A DNA stretch of 64,000 nt, from contig JAFQTX010000037.1 of NCBI GenBank assembly GCA_017408825.1, positions 1-64,000 of the forward strand. Reading direction: 5' to 3'. Of this stretch, positions 44,020 to 54,331 are shown one piece after another. This DNA comes from Alistipes sp. (lineage in GTDB: Bacteria; Bacteroidota; Bacteroidia; Bacteroidales; Rikenellaceae). Numbering within the stretch: the stretch's first letter is position 1; every line of letters starts with the position of its first letter. Below the pieces are notes generated by a model. That model saw nothing but the letters and a program-made list of their open reading frames with translations, searched no databases and was not told where the DNA came from. The translations under genes were made by a program, and so were the position numbers.

Positions 44020-47000
44020 TTATTTATTAAGGAAGTAGTTTACGGCATTTGCAAATATATCCTGAACCTTCTCGCCGTGGATATTCTTCATCAACTCACG
44101 CTCATAGCGCTCCGTGTGGCCCATCTTACCGAGGATCTGTCCCGAAGGATCTATGATACCCTCGATAGCGAAGCTCGAGCCGTTAGGGTTGTATGGCGAG
44201 TCGGTTGTTGGGCGCATCTGGTCATCGACATACTGGAATGCCACCTGACCCGAGCGGAAGAGCTCCTCAGCAAGCTGGTCGCTAACCACGAACTTACCCT
44301 CACCGTGGCTCACTGCAATAGAGTGAATGTCACCCACAGCGAACGAGCTAAGCCATGGCGAAGCAGTAGTGCCCACACGTGTAGATACAATCTGCGAGAT
44401 ATGGCGGTTAATATCGTTGCGGAACAGCGTTGGCGAGCTCTTTGTCACCATACCAAGACGGCCATAAGGCAGCAGACCTGACTTAACGAGTGCCTGGAAG
44501 CCGTTGCAGATACCCAACATCAAGCCACCACGATCCAACAGGGCGTGAATAGCCTCAGCAACATCCCTATTATTTAGTACGTTGGCGATAAACTTACCGC
44601 TACCATCTGGCTCATCACCTGCCGAGAAACCACCGCTAAGTGCCATAATATGACACTTCGAGATATTCTCCGTCATCTCACGAATAGAGGCAAAGACATC
44701 CTCACCCGTGAGGTTCTTGAACACGCTCATCGTCACCTCGGCACCAGCACGCTCAAAGGCACGTGCAGTGTCGTAGTCACAGTTAGTACCTGGGAATACG
44801 GGGATATATACCTTAACCTTATCGACCTTCTCGCCCTCGTACTTACGCACAAAGCCCTTACCATCGCTCACACGTGTAGGCTCACCCGACTTACCCTTGT
44901 CGGCATATACCGTAGCGAACTTTGAGGTATTAGCCTCGAGCAGCTCCTCCAAAGGTAGGCGTGTGCCATTTACGAAGATTGCCTTCTCGTTCGATGTGCG
45001 ACCTATAAGCTCAGCCGATGGATGGTTAAGCGTACGGCGGCTCTCAACGACGATTGAGCCGTATGAATAGTCATACAACATCTGCTCGTCACACTCCACA
45101 GCAGCACCAATCTCATTACCGAAGGCCATCTTTGAGATCGCCTCAGCAACACCACCAAAGCCTACGGCCCACGCCGAGAGGATGTCGCCCTGCGCAATCT
45201 TCTCCGACACGAAGTCGAAGTTGCGCTTCAGCTGATCGGTATCGGGCATATAGTTAGCCTTAGGCGTATGACGCATGATGTAGATATTGTTATCTGCACG
45301 CTTAAACTCTGGGCTTATTACCGTACGGGCATCGACAGTGGTGATACCGAAGGCCATAAGCATTGGAGGCACGTTGATATCTCGGAACGTACCACTCATC
45401 GAGTCCTTACCACCGATTGATGGTAGACCAAGCTCCACCTGCATCTTCAAAGCACCAAGCAGAGCCGCCATAGGCTTACCCCACGATGTAGCATCGGTCA
45501 TACGCTCGAAGTACTCCTGGTACGAGAAGCGCATATTGTCGTAGCGAGCACCCGCAGCCACAACCTTAGCACAAGCATCTACCACGGCATAAGCAGCACC
45601 GTGATATGGGCTCCACTTAGCGATAAATGGGTTGTAGCCATAGGCCATAATACTTGCTGTGTTGGTGAAGCCACTGCCTACGGGAAGTTTCTGCACCGAC
45701 ACCTGAGTCTCGGTATTTTGGGTCTTACCACCATAAGGCATCAACACCGTAGATGCACCAATAGTAGAGTCAAACATCTCTATGAGGCCCTTCTGCGAGA
45801 GCACATTGTGGTCCGAGAGGTTGTTCTTCATACGCTTTGTTGTGGTCACACCATCAACCTTGCGCTCGAAAGGATTACACTCCTCAACACCTCCGATATT
45901 TATCTTTGTATAGTGCTTAGCACCTGCCGAGTCGATAAACTCACGCGATAGGTCTACAACGACCTTGCCTGCCGAGTACATACGCATACGGCGAGTATCC
46001 GTAACATCGGCAACGTGAGTTACCTCCACGTTCTCCTCGTGACATAGGGCCATAAACTGCTCCATATCCTTGCGCTCGATGACCACCGACATACGCTCCT
46101 GCGACTCCGAGATAGCGAGCTCCGAGAAGTTCAATCCGTCGTATTTCGTAGGCACACGGTCGAGATAGATGTCGAGGCCATCGGTAAGCTCACCGATAGC
46201 TACACTCACACCACCAGCGCCAAAGTCGTTCGACTTCTTAATGAGACGTGTCACGTCGCCACGGCGGAACAGACGTGATAGCTTGCGCTCCTCAGGGGCA
46301 TTACCCTTCTGCACCTCCGAGCTACACTCCTCCAACGAGCTTAGCGTATGCTCCTTTGATGAGCCAGTAGCGCCACCTACACCATCACGGCCAGTACGAC
46401 CACCGAGCAACAAGACTACATCGCCAGGCGCAGGGCTCTCACGACGTACGTTATCGGCCTTAACAGCACCTACCACAGCACCTACCTCCAAGCGCTTTGC
46501 CACGTAGTCGGGGTGGAACACCTCACGAACGTGGGTTGTGGCAAGGCCTATCTGGTTGCCATAGCTCGAGTAACCAGCAGCAGCCTTTGTCGAGATGATG
46601 CGCTGAGGCAGCTTACCCTCAAGGGTCTCATCAACGCTCTTATAGATATCGCCAGCACCCGTCACACGCATAGCCTGATATACGTAGCTGCGGCCCGACA
46701 ATGGGTCACGGATAGCACCACCAAGACAAGTCGATGCGCCGCCAAAAGGCTCAATCTCTGTAGGGTGGTTGTGTGTCTCGTTCTTAAACTGAAGCAACCA
46801 ACGCTGCATCTGGCCATCGACATCTACATTAACAAAGATGCTACAAGCGTTGTTCTCCTCGCTCTGCTCCATGTCGTCGAGCTTACCCAACTTACGAAGA
46901 TAGCGAGCACCTATGGTAGCAAGCTCCATAAGGCAGAGGCTCTTCTGTTCACGGCCAAGCTCCTTGCGTATCTTACGCATCAAATCGAGCGACTCCTCCA

Positions 47001-47727
47001 TCTCGGACCTCATAAACGAGTCGTCGAGCGTAATCTCCTCGATCTCGGTGGTGAAGGTGGTGTGGCGGCAGTGGTCACTCCAATAGGTATCAAGAATGCG
47101 GAGCTCGGTCTCCATAGGGTCACGGCCCTCAGCCTGGAAGTAGCGAACAACCTCACGCAGGTCGTCGGCATTCATCGCCAAGCCATTTGCCTTGCAGTAT
47201 GGTGCAAGTTCCTCTTCAGTCATATTGCGGAAGCCCTCGAGCTGTGGCACAGGCTTAACCTCGGCAGACTCCATATCGCTGAGTATGTCGAGATTCTTCT
47301 TGCGTGACTCTACGGCGTTGATATAATACTTCTCGATGCGTGCCATCTGCTCTGGGGTTACGCCCTGGTCGAAGATGAGCAGACGTGACGACTTAATCTT
47401 CACCTCGGCATTTGGCTCGATGAGGTGCACGCAGTCTACTGCCGATGCGGCACGCTGGTCGAACTGGCCAGGGAGATACTCTACAGCGAGATGGGGGCAG
47501 CCCTCCATATCGCACTCGTCGGATACAAGGTCGGTGACAACCTCTCCAAAGACACTATAACGGCTCTTCTCTACGAGCTCATCGCTGAAGCCGAAGAGGT
47601 CATAAACGTTGATATAGCGAAGGCTCTCGATCGCAAGTCCGAGGTTGGTGTTGAACTCACGACGCAGCGTGTCGGCCTCGACCTGGAACTGAGGATATTT
47701 CTCAACAAAAATACGGCGATTCTTCAT
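44020..47727 (-). CDS. purL: FGAM synthetase, large single-chain form
   Basis: 1235 residues: an N-terminal PurS-like part, two AIRS-like ATPase halves, and a C-terminal glutaminase. The glutaminase triad is intact, with the nucleophile in LGICNGFQAL and His/Glu in MGHTERYE, in contrast to CarA of the neighbouring operon. No purS or purQ is needed. It follows purE by 30 bases. Confidence 0.97.
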   Translation of the reverse strand: MKNRRIFVEKYPQFQVEADTLRREFNTNLGLAIESLRYINVYDLFGFSDELVEKSRYSVFGEVVTDLVSDECDMEGCPHLAVEYLPGQFDQRAASAVDCVHLIEPNAEVKIKSSRLLIFDQGVTPEQMARIEKYYINAVESRKKNLDILSDMESAEVKPVPQLEGFRNMTEEELAPYCKANGLAMNADDLREVVRYFQAEGRDPMETELRILDTYWSDHCRHTTFTTEIEEITLDDSFMRSEMEESLDLMRKIRKELGREQKSLCLMELATIGARYLRKLGKLDDMEQSEENNACSIFVNVDVDGQMQRWLLQFKNETHNHPTEIEPFGGASTCLGGAIRDPLSGRSYVYQAMRVTGAGDIYKSVDETLEGKLPQRIISTKAAAGYSSYGNQIGLATTHVREVFHPDYVAKRLEVGAVVGAVKADNVRRESPAPGDVVLLLGGRTGRDGVGGATGSSKEHTLSSLEECSSEVQKGNAPEERKLSRLFRRGDVTRLIKKSNDFGAGGVSVAIGELTDGLDIYLDRVPTKYDGLNFSELAISESQERMSVVIERKDMEQFMALCHEENVEVTHVADVTDTRRMRMYSAGKVVVDLSREFIDSAGAKHYTKINIGGVEECNPFERKVDGVTTTKRMKNNLSDHNVLSQKGLIEMFDSTIGASTVLMPYGGKTQNTETQVSVQKLPVGSGFTNTASIMAYGYNPFIAKWSPYHGAAYAVVDACAKVVAAGARYDNMRFSYQEYFERMTDATSWGKPMAALLGALKMQVELGLPSIGGKDSMSGTFRDINVPPMLMAFGITTVDARTVISPEFKRADNNIYIMRHTPKANYMPDTDQLKRNFDFVSEKIAQGDILSAWAVGFGGVAEAISKMAFGNEIGAAVECDEQMLYDYSYGSIVVESRRTLNHPSAELIGRTSNEKAIFVNGTRLPLEELLEANTSKFATVYADKGKSGEPTRVSDGKGFVRKYEGEKVDKVKVYIPVFPGTNCDYDTARAFERAGAEVTMSVFKNLTGEDVFASIREMTENISKCHIMALSGGFSAGDEPDGSGKFIANVLNNRDVAEAIHALLDRGGLMLGICNGFQALVKSGLLPYGRLGMVTKSSPTLFRNDINRHISQIVSTRVGTTASPWLSSFAVGDIHSIAVSHGEGKFVVSDQLAEELFRSGQVAFQYVDDQMRPTTDSPYNPNGSSFAIEGIIDPSGQILGKMGHTERYERELMKNIHGEKVQDIFANAVNYFLNK

Positions 47728-47757
47728 AATCGGGTTTTGTAGGAGGTTATTTTGAGA

Positions 47758-48225
47758 TTAAAGTTCTGCAGCAAGCACCTTGTCGGTCTGCGCCTTGCGG
47801 AAGGCTATGAGGCGCTGCTCAAGATCCTTGTCAGTAAGTGCAAAAATCGACGCAGCGATGAGAGCGGCATTCTTAGCGCCGTTGATAGCTGTGGTCGATA
47901 CTGGGATACCACCGGGCATCTGCACAATCGAGAGCAAAGAGTCCATACCACCGAGTGCCGAGGTCTTGATAGGCACGCCGATAACTGGCACGGTTGTCAA
48001 TGCTGCGGTAACACCTGCCACATGAGCAGCACCACCAGCACCCGCAATGATAGCGCCGATGCCACGCTCACGAGCCGTTGTGGCATACTCAAACATAAGG
48101 TGGGGAGTGCGGTGAGCCGAGATTACACGCTTCTCATACTCGATACCAAGCTCCTCAAGAGTCTCGACTGCGGCCTTCATAACATCCCAGTCGCTGGTAG
48201 AACCCATAATAACTGCAACTTTCAT
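47758..48225 (-). CDS. purE: N5-CAIR mutase (AIR carboxylase catalytic subunit)
   Basis: 155 residues with MGSTSDWDVM, ISAHRTP, GAGGAAHVAG and SLLSIVQMPGGIPV. It makes CAIR. No purK is in the window. It is the first gene of the purine operon, behind a leader with a short ORF and terminator. Confidence 0.96.
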   Translation of the reverse strand: MKVAVIMGSTSDWDVMKAAVETLEELGIEYEKRVISAHRTPHLMFEYATTARERGIGAIIAGAGGAAHVAGVTAALTTVPVIGVPIKTSALGGMDSLLSIVQMPGGIPVSTTAINGAKNAALIAASIFALTDKDLEQRLIAFRKAQTDKVLAAEL

Positions 48226-48261
48226 AGTCTCTGTATTTTATAATTCAAATATGCAAAAATA

Positions 48262-48293
48262 AACGACCGCCGGCACACCATATACCGACGGTC
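48262..48293 (-). terminator. Attenuator-like hairpin in the purE leader
   Basis: On the minus strand GACCGTCGG (48293-48285) pairs fully (one G-U) with CCGGCGGTC (48273-48265), then GTTTATTTTTG. It lies between the leader ORF stop and purE, not after a full gene. Confidence 0.7.
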
Positions 48294-48299
48294 TCTGTT

Positions 48300-48473
48300 C
48301 TATAAAATTCGGCTCTTAGAGCACAACATAGCCACAAAATGTGCGCTAAAACGCTGGATAGTATCGACACAACACACTACACCCTTCACGTTTCGAGCCT
48401 CAGCCTGCATCATAGGCAAGCATCGGTAGTGAGGTGATGAAGTGATACGGTATTGTCCCAATAAACGATCCAT
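48300..48473 (-). CDS. Putative purine leader ORF
   Basis: 57 codons from ATG 48473 (MDRLLGQYRITSS), or 37 codons from the inner ATG pair (MMQAEARNVKGVV), ending KSRIL-stop at 48300, six bases before the hairpin. It starts within a few bases of the expected transcript start. It could be a regulatory leader peptide or a by-product of a structured leader RNA. No known riboswitch consensus was recognised. Confidence 0.45.
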   Translation of the reverse strand: MDRLLGQYRITSSPHYRCLPMMQAEARNVKGVVCCVDTIQRFSAHFVAMLCSKSRIL

Positions 48474-48477
48474 ACGA

Positions 48478-48485
48478 CAAAGATA
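48478..48485 (-). promoter_or_regulatory. Promoter -7 box of the purine operon
   Basis: Minus-strand TATCTTTG. TTTG occurs only 12 nt upstream, shorter than usual, so the -33 element is uncertain. Confidence 0.5.
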
Positions 48486-48587
48486 GAGATATTTTTTCAA
48501 ACAGAAAAGTGCGAAAATCACTTTTTTCAACTTTTTTTTAACATTTAGAGCAGGTAAAAAAAAACTTAAAATAAGGACATAAAAATG

Positions 48588-48618
48588 TTGTACAGTTCGC
48601 AAAAAATGTTTAACTTTG
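48588..48618 (+). promoter_or_regulatory. Promoter of the pyrimidine operon
   Basis: TTG (48588-48590), 20 nt, TAACTTTG (48611-48618). The transcript should start near 48624, about 13 bases before the leader ORF. Confidence 0.7.
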
Positions 48619-48636
48619 CGCAAATTTAATTGAATT

Positions 48637-48741
48637 ATGAGACTCGGTCACGAAAACCCTACGATTTTCAAGCAGCGAAACAAGCAGGCGGGCAATTGTC
48701 GTCGAGTTCTCAATTGGTTTGGACTTACTATTTTTAATTGA
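48637..48741 (+). CDS. Putative pyr leader peptide (34 codons)
   Basis: Starts MRLGHENPTIFKQ and ends NWFGLTIFN at TGA 48739-48741. Its last codons form a U-rich stretch (ACTATTTTTAATTGATATT), and the stop lies 4 bases before the terminator stem. This is the layout of the E. coli pyrBI leader, where UTP-sensitive pausing lets a ribosome block the terminator. The analogy is inference. Confidence 0.55.
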   Translation: MRLGHENPTIFKQRNKQAGNCRRVLNWFGLTIFN

Positions 48742-48745
48742 TATT

Positions 48746-48772
48746 AGCGGCTCTTTGGGCCGCTTATTTTTT
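48746..48772 (+). terminator. Attenuator terminator before pyrC
   Basis: AGCGGCTC (48746-48753) pairs with GGGCCGCT (48757-48764) followed by TATTTTTT, ending six bases before the pyrC ATG. Confidence 0.8.
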
Positions 48773-48777
48773 GCAAT

Positions 48778-50049
48778 ATGGGCAACACCAGAACTATCAT
48801 CCGAAATGGCTCGATTTTAGGAGCCGAGCGCAAGGATATTGCCATCGTCGATGGCCGTATCGCCGAGCTCTCAGAGAGCATCGCAACTACGCCGAACGAC
48901 ACCATTATCGACGCCGAGGGACTTATCGTAGCTCCCGCCTTTGTAGATGTTCACGTACACCTCCGTGAGCCTGGATTCGGCTACAAGGAGCGTATCGCCA
49001 CAGGAACTGCCGCAGCAGCACGTGGTGGCTACACGACAGTATGCCCAATGCCAAACCTCAACCCCGTACCCGACAGCGTAGAGAACCTAAAGGTGGAGCA
49101 GGAGATCATCGACCGTGATGCCAAGATTGAGGTGCTACCCTACGCTGCAATAACCATTGGCCGCAAGGGCGAAGAGCTTGTCGATGTTGCCTCGCTACAC
49201 GACAAGGTGTGCGCCTTCTCGGACGACGGCAGCGGCGTGCAGATTGACGGTATGATGGAGCGAGCAATGCGCGAGGCCGTAAAATTCGACTCACTGATTG
49301 CTGCCCACTGCGAGGTGGAGGAGCTACTCAAGGGTGGCTATATCCACGATGGCGAGTATGCTCATCAGCACGGGCACAAGGGCATCTGCTCAGAGAGCGA
49401 GTGGGAGCAGGTGCGTCGTGACATTGAGATTGCCGAGCGTGTAGGCTGTCGCTACCACGTGTGCCACATCTCGACAAAGGAGACCGTAGAGCTCGTGCGC
49501 CAGGCCAAGAGGCGTGGCGTGAAGGTTACGTGCGAGACCGGACCTCACTACCTGATATTCACCGATATGGACCTCGAGGAGGATGCTCGTTGGAAGATGA
49601 ACCCACCAATACGCTCGGCCGAGGACCGTGCAGCACTCATCGAAGGTATCAAGGATGGCACAATAGATATGATCGCCACCGACCACGCACCACACAGCAT
49701 CGAGGAGAAGTCGAAGGGGCTTAAGGATAGCGCTATGGGCATCGTAGGTCTCGAGACAGCCTTTGCAGCGCTCAACACCCACTTGGTGAACAAGGGTATA
49801 ATCACCCTTCAACGCCTTGTGGAGCTTATGAGCATCAACCCTCGCAAGGTGTTCCGCATCGAGGGCGGTATCAACCCTGGCGATCGTGCCGACATCGTAC
49901 TTCTCGACCTCGACAAGGAGTGGACGGTAGATAGCAGCAAGTTCTACTCGCAGGGCAAGGTTACGATGTTCGATGGCCGTGAGCTTAAGGGCGACATCCG
50001 TATGACCATTCATCGTGGCAACGTAGTTTACGAAGATAACAACAAATAA
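48778..50049 (+). CDS. pyrC: Dihydroorotase
   Basis: 423 residues, amidohydrolase type I. Metal motif DVHVHLREPG (HxH), later CHISTKETV, and the catalytic Asp in ATDHAPHS. It closes carbamoyl-aspartate to dihydroorotate. It is the first structural gene of the pyr operon, directly after the attenuator, 18 bases before carA. Confidence 0.96.
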   Translation: MGNTRTIIRNGSILGAERKDIAIVDGRIAELSESIATTPNDTIIDAEGLIVAPAFVDVHVHLREPGFGYKERIATGTAAAARGGYTTVCPMPNLNPVPDSVENLKVEQEIIDRDAKIEVLPYAAITIGRKGEELVDVASLHDKVCAFSDDGSGVQIDGMMERAMREAVKFDSLIAAHCEVEELLKGGYIHDGEYAHQHGHKGICSESEWEQVRRDIEIAERVGCRYHVCHISTKETVELVRQAKRRGVKVTCETGPHYLIFTDMDLEEDARWKMNPPIRSAEDRAALIEGIKDGTIDMIATDHAPHSIEEKSKGLKDSAMGIVGLETAFAALNTHLVNKGIITLQRLVELMSINPRKVFRIEGGINPGDRADIVLLDLDKEWTVDSSKFYSQGKVTMFDGRELKGDIRMTIHRGNVVYEDNNK

Positions 50050-50067
50050 TATAAAATCACAAGTTAG

Positions 50068-51156
50068 ATGAAACCTTTTACCAAGAAACTTGTACTTGAA
50101 AACGGCAAGGAGTTTCCAGGCTATGGATTCGGCTCGAACCGCACGACGGTATGCGAGATTGTATTCAACACCTCTATGGTGGGCTACCAGGAGATTATTT
50201 CCGACCCAACGTACACCGACCAGATTGTAGTGATGACCTACCCGCTGATGGGCAACTACGGCTTTATGGACGAGGACTTCGAGAGTAAGTTCCCAACGAT
50301 GGGCGGTATGGTTGTTCGTGAGCTATGCGAAGCACCAAGCAACTTCCGCTACACAAAGACTATGAACGAGACATTCGAGGAGCTCGACATCCCAGGTATC
50401 TATGGTGTGGACACCCGAATGATTACTCGCATCATCCGCAACGAGGGCACTCAGAAGGCAGTCATCGTAGATATCAACACCACGCACGAGGAGGCTATGG
50501 AGCTTATTCGCACAAGCGCCCCTCAGCACAATCAGGTGGAGAGAACAAGTTGCAAGAAGCGTTGGTTCTCACGCACACCAAACCACAAGTGGGATGTTGT
50601 GGCTATCGACTGCGGTATTAAGTATAGCTTCATCCGCCAGCTCAACACCAAGGGTTGCAACGTGACCATCGTGTCTTTCGACTCTACGCCCGAGGAGATT
50701 ATGGCCTTCAACCCCGACGGCATCTTCATCTCGAACGGCCCGGGCGACCCTGCCGACGTACCAGCAGTAGGCAAGGCTATCGAGGCTCTGCGTGGCAAGC
50801 TGCCAATCTTCGGCGTGGACCTCGGACACCAGATCATCGCAATGGCCTATGGCGCAAAGAACGAGCGTCTGAAGTTTGGCCACCACGGCGCTAACCACCC
50901 AGTGAAGTGTCTGGAGAATGGCAAGCTCGAGATCGTGTCGCAGAACCATAACTTCGTGGTTAATGAGGCATCGCTGGAGGGTACTCCACTGAGCGTTACT
51001 CACCGCAACCTGCTCGATGGCACAATCGCCGGAATAGAGGCTGCGGCAGATAAGGTCTTCTCGGTACAGTATCAGCCAGACTGCACACCCGAGGCCAGCA
51101 ACACATACCTTTTCGATAAATTCATTAAATTGATGGAGGACGAGAAAAATGCCTAA
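50068..51156 (+). CDS. carA: Carbamoyl-phosphate synthase small subunit with inactive glutaminase site
   Basis: 362 residues. The N-terminal CPSase small-chain domain is normal ([16 protein letters not shown]). In the glutaminase domain ISNGPGDP (222-229) is kept, but the nucleophile position of FGxCLGHQ is Asp (FGVDLGHQ, D251), and the His-x-Glu of QFHPE is Gln-x-Asp (QYQPD, Q336 and D338). Thus all three residues needed to release ammonia from glutamine are replaced. It may remain as a structural partner that leaves CarB ammonia-dependent, as in mammalian CPS I. It overlaps carB by 8 bases. Confidence 0.95.
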   Translation: MKPFTKKLVLENGKEFPGYGFGSNRTTVCEIVFNTSMVGYQEIISDPTYTDQIVVMTYPLMGNYGFMDEDFESKFPTMGGMVVRELCEAPSNFRYTKTMNETFEELDIPGIYGVDTRMITRIIRNEGTQKAVIVDINTTHEEAMELIRTSAPQHNQVERTSCKKRWFSRTPNHKWDVVAIDCGIKYSFIRQLNTKGCNVTIVSFDSTPEEIMAFNPDGIFISNGPGDPADVPAVGKAIEALRGKLPIFGVDLGHQIIAMAYGAKNERLKFGHHGANHPVKCLENGKLEIVSQNHNFVVNEASLEGTPLSVTHRNLLDGTIAGIEAAADKVFSVQYQPDCTPEASNTYLFDKFIKLMEDEKNA

Positions 51157-54100
51157 GAGAACAGATATAAAGAAAGTAATGGTTATCGGCTCTGGCCCTA
51201 TTGTGATTGGTCAGGCTGCCGAGTTCGACTATGCCGGTACACAGGCTTGTCTTGCACTTAAGGAGGAGGGTTATCAGGTTATCCTCGTAAACTCGAACCC
51301 CGCAACCATAATGACAGATACCCATATTGCCGATAAGGTATATATGGAACCTCTAACACTCGAGTATGTGGCTAAGATCATCCGCTACGAGCGTCCCGAC
51401 GCCATCGTGCCAGGCCTTGGTGGCCAGACAGGTCTTAACCTCGCCGTACAGCTCGCCAAGAAGGGTATCTTGGAGGAGTGTGGCGTGGAGATCCTTGGCA
51501 CGTCGTTTACCTCTATCGAGGAGGCTGAGGACCGTGAGCTCTTCAAGGAGCTATGTGTGCGCATCGGCGAGCCTGTGATCCCCTCACGCATCACTAACTC
51601 TATCGAGGAGGGTGTTGAGGCCGCTAAAGAGATTGGCTACCCTGTAGTTCTACGCCCAGCGTTCACACTCGGTGGCACAGGTGGTGGCTTTGCCGACAAC
51701 GAGGAGGAGCTGCGTGACGTTATGCGCAACGCCCTCGCACTATCGCCTATCCATCAGGTGCTTGTCGAGAAGAGCATCAAGGGATATAAGGAGATCGAGT
51801 TTGAGGTGATGCGTGATAAGAATGATACGGCTATCGCCATATGCTCGATGGAGAATGTCGATCCAGTAGGTATTCACACAGGTGACTCTATCGTGGTAGC
51901 ACCAAGCCAGACACTTGCAGCCAAGGAGTACAACATGCTTCGCTCAAGCGCTCTGAAGCTTATTCGTGCACTCAAGATCGAGGGTGGTTGCAACGTACAG
52001 TTTGCGCTCGACCCACTATCGTTCAAATACTTTATCATCGAGGTAAACCCACGCGTAAGCCGCTCATCGGCGCTGGCATCTAAGGCGAGTGGCTACCCTA
52101 TCGCACGTGTTACGGCAAAGGTGGCTGTGGGTCTCACGCTCGACGAAATTCTTATCGCCAACACCCCTGCGAGCTTCGAGCCTACGCTCGACTATATCGT
52201 TACGAAGGTTGCTCGCTTCCCATTCGACAAGTTCAGCGACGCATCGAACGAGCTTGGCACACAGATGAAGGCTACGGGCGAGGTGATGTCGGTAGGTCGT
52301 ACATTTGAGGAGGGATTGTTGAAGGCTGTACGCTCGCTCGAGACTGGTGTATGCCACATCTACCACAAAAAGTTCGACACGATGTCTGTCGAGGGTATCT
52401 TGGCATATATCCGCAAGGGCACGGATGACCGTATCTACGCCATCGCAGAGCTTATACGCCGTGGTGTAGACCTTCTCCACGTCTATGACAACACCAAGAT
52501 CGACCTATTCTTCCTCGAGAAGCTGAAGAACATCGTCGAGATGGAGCACATCGTAAAGGAGAACCCACGCAACGTCGAGGTGCTCAAGGATGCTAAGCGT
52601 ATGGGCTTCAGCGATAAGTTTATCGGCAAGATGTGGGGGATGACCGAGTCGGAGGTATTCCTACTTCGTAAGGCAAACAACATCTTCCCAGTATACAAGA
52701 TGATTGATACGTGCGCCGCAGAGTTCGACTCTAAGGTGCCATACCTCTACTCTACATACGAGCAGGAGAACGAGTCTATCGTGACACCTCGTCAGAAGAT
52801 CATAGTGCTCGGCTCAGGCCCTATCCGTATCGGTCAGGGTGTTGAGTTCGACTACTCTACGGTACACGCCATCTGGGCTATTCGTGAGGCTGGCTACGAG
52901 GCTATCATCATCAACAATAACCCCGAGACCGTATCTACCGACTATACAACAAGCGACAAGCTCTACTTCGAACCACTTACGGTCGAGGATGTTATGAATG
53001 TCATCGAGCTCGAGAAGCCTACGGGCGTAGTCGTTTCGCTCGGTGGCCAGACAGCTATCAACCTCGCTAAGCCTCTGGCCGACCTCGGCGTAGAGATCAT
53101 CGGCACGGGCATCGAGGCAATCAACAATGCCGAGGACCGCAAGTGCTTTGAGGCTATTATGCGCAAGGCAGGCATCCCTCAGCCCGACGCTGAGGCTATC
53201 ACCGACATTGAGCGTGGTGTGGCAGCTGCTGAGCGCATCGGTTACCCTGTGTTGGTGCGTCCAAGCTACGTGCTCGGTGGACGAGCAATGCAGATCGTAT
53301 CTAACGAGGAGGCCTTGCGCCACTACCTCAAGACTGCCGTAGAGGTTAATGAGGATCAGCCTGTATTGGTCGATAAGTATATTATGGGTAAAGAGCTCGA
53401 GGTGGACGCTATCTGCGACGGCCAGGATGTCTTCATCCCAGGTATTATGGAGCACGTCGAGCGCACAGGTATTCACTCGGGTGACTCAATCAGCGTCTAC
53501 CCGACATTTAGCGTGAGCCAGAAGGTTAAGGATACAATCATCGACTACACCATTCGTCTGGGTAAGGAGATTGGCATCATCGGCCTCTACAACATCCAGT
53601 TCATCGCCGACGACCACGATATGGTATATGTCATCGAGGTGAACCCACGCTCGTCACGTACCGTACCATTCCTCTCGAAGGCTACAGGTATGCCTATGGC
53701 GAAGATCGCTACCAACGTGATGCTCGGTAAGAGCCTCAAGCAACAGGGCGTAGATAAGATTATCGCCGACGAGAAGAAGCGCTGGTACGTAAAGACCCCA
53801 GCATTCTCGTTCGCCAAGATTCGTGGTGTGGACTCATACCTATCGCCTGAGATGAAGTCTACGGGTGAGGCTATCGGCTACGACTCGTCGCTACGTCGTG
53901 CACTCTACAAGTCGTTGCAGTCCTCAGGAATGACCATTGCCAACTACGGCACAATCTTTATCTCGATTGCCGATGCCGACAAACCACGTGCCCTGCCTCT
54001 CATCCGCCGCTTCTATGAGCTTGGCTTCAACATCGAGGCAACGAGCGGTACGGCCAAGTATCTACGTGAGAATGGCATCCGCACACGTATGCTCCAGAAG

Positions 54101-54331
54101 CTCAGCGAGGGCTCGACAGAGATCTTCGACTCGATACGCAAGGGCCACGTGAACTATGTTATCAACACCATAGATATCAACCAGCATAGCGCACGTCTCG
54201 ATGGCTACGACATCCGTCGTTGCGCCGTTGAGAACAACGTGACAATCTTCACCGCACTCGAGACCGTAAGCGTGCTTCTCGACGTATTGGAGGAGATTAC
54301 GCTGGGTGTATCTACAATCGACGCTGAATAA
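51149..54331 (+). CDS. carB: Carbamoyl-phosphate synthase large subunit
   Basis: 1060 residues with two homologous ATP-grasp halves ([18 protein letters not shown] at 15 and [18 protein letters not shown] at about 556), the carbamate tunnel region and a C-terminal allosteric MGS domain (FELGF-like [17 protein letters not shown]). No motif loss was noticed. It supplies carbamoyl phosphate to PyrB. Stop and pyrK start overlap (TAATG). Confidence 0.97.
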   Translation: MPKRTDIKKVMVIGSGPIVIGQAAEFDYAGTQACLALKEEGYQVILVNSNPATIMTDTHIADKVYMEPLTLEYVAKIIRYERPDAIVPGLGGQTGLNLAVQLAKKGILEECGVEILGTSFTSIEEAEDRELFKELCVRIGEPVIPSRITNSIEEGVEAAKEIGYPVVLRPAFTLGGTGGGFADNEEELRDVMRNALALSPIHQVLVEKSIKGYKEIEFEVMRDKNDTAIAICSMENVDPVGIHTGDSIVVAPSQTLAAKEYNMLRSSALKLIRALKIEGGCNVQFALDPLSFKYFIIEVNPRVSRSSALASKASGYPIARVTAKVAVGLTLDEILIANTPASFEPTLDYIVTKVARFPFDKFSDASNELGTQMKATGEVMSVGRTFEEGLLKAVRSLETGVCHIYHKKFDTMSVEGILAYIRKGTDDRIYAIAELIRRGVDLLHVYDNTKIDLFFLEKLKNIVEMEHIVKENPRNVEVLKDAKRMGFSDKFIGKMWGMTESEVFLLRKANNIFPVYKMIDTCAAEFDSKVPYLYSTYEQENESIVTPRQKIIVLGSGPIRIGQGVEFDYSTVHAIWAIREAGYEAIIINNNPETVSTDYTTSDKLYFEPLTVEDVMNVIELEKPTGVVVSLGGQTAINLAKPLADLGVEIIGTGIEAINNAEDRKCFEAIMRKAGIPQPDAEAITDIERGVAAAERIGYPVLVRPSYVLGGRAMQIVSNEEALRHYLKTAVEVNEDQPVLVDKYIMGKELEVDAICDGQDVFIPGIMEHVERTGIHSGDSISVYPTFSVSQKVKDTIIDYTIRLGKEIGIIGLYNIQFIADDHDMVYVIEVNPRSSRTVPFLSKATGMPMAKIATNVMLGKSLKQQGVDKIIADEKKRWYVKTPAFSFAKIRGVDSYLSPEMKSTGEAIGYDSSLRRALYKSLQSSGMTIANYGTIFISIADADKPRALPLIRRFYELGFNIEATSGTAKYLRENGIRTRMLQKLSEGSTEIFDSIRKGHVNYVINTIDINQHSARLDGYDIRRCAVENNVTIFTALETVSVLLDVLEEITLGVSTIDAE

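Noticed and set aside
44020..47727. Plus-strand ORFs antisense to purL (up to 264 residues)
   Set aside because: Shadow frames caused by codon bias of purL; no start signals or domains.
48300..48473. Purine, ZTP or other known riboswitch in the purE leader
   Set aside because: None of the consensus cores I know could be placed; only the ORF and terminator are supported.
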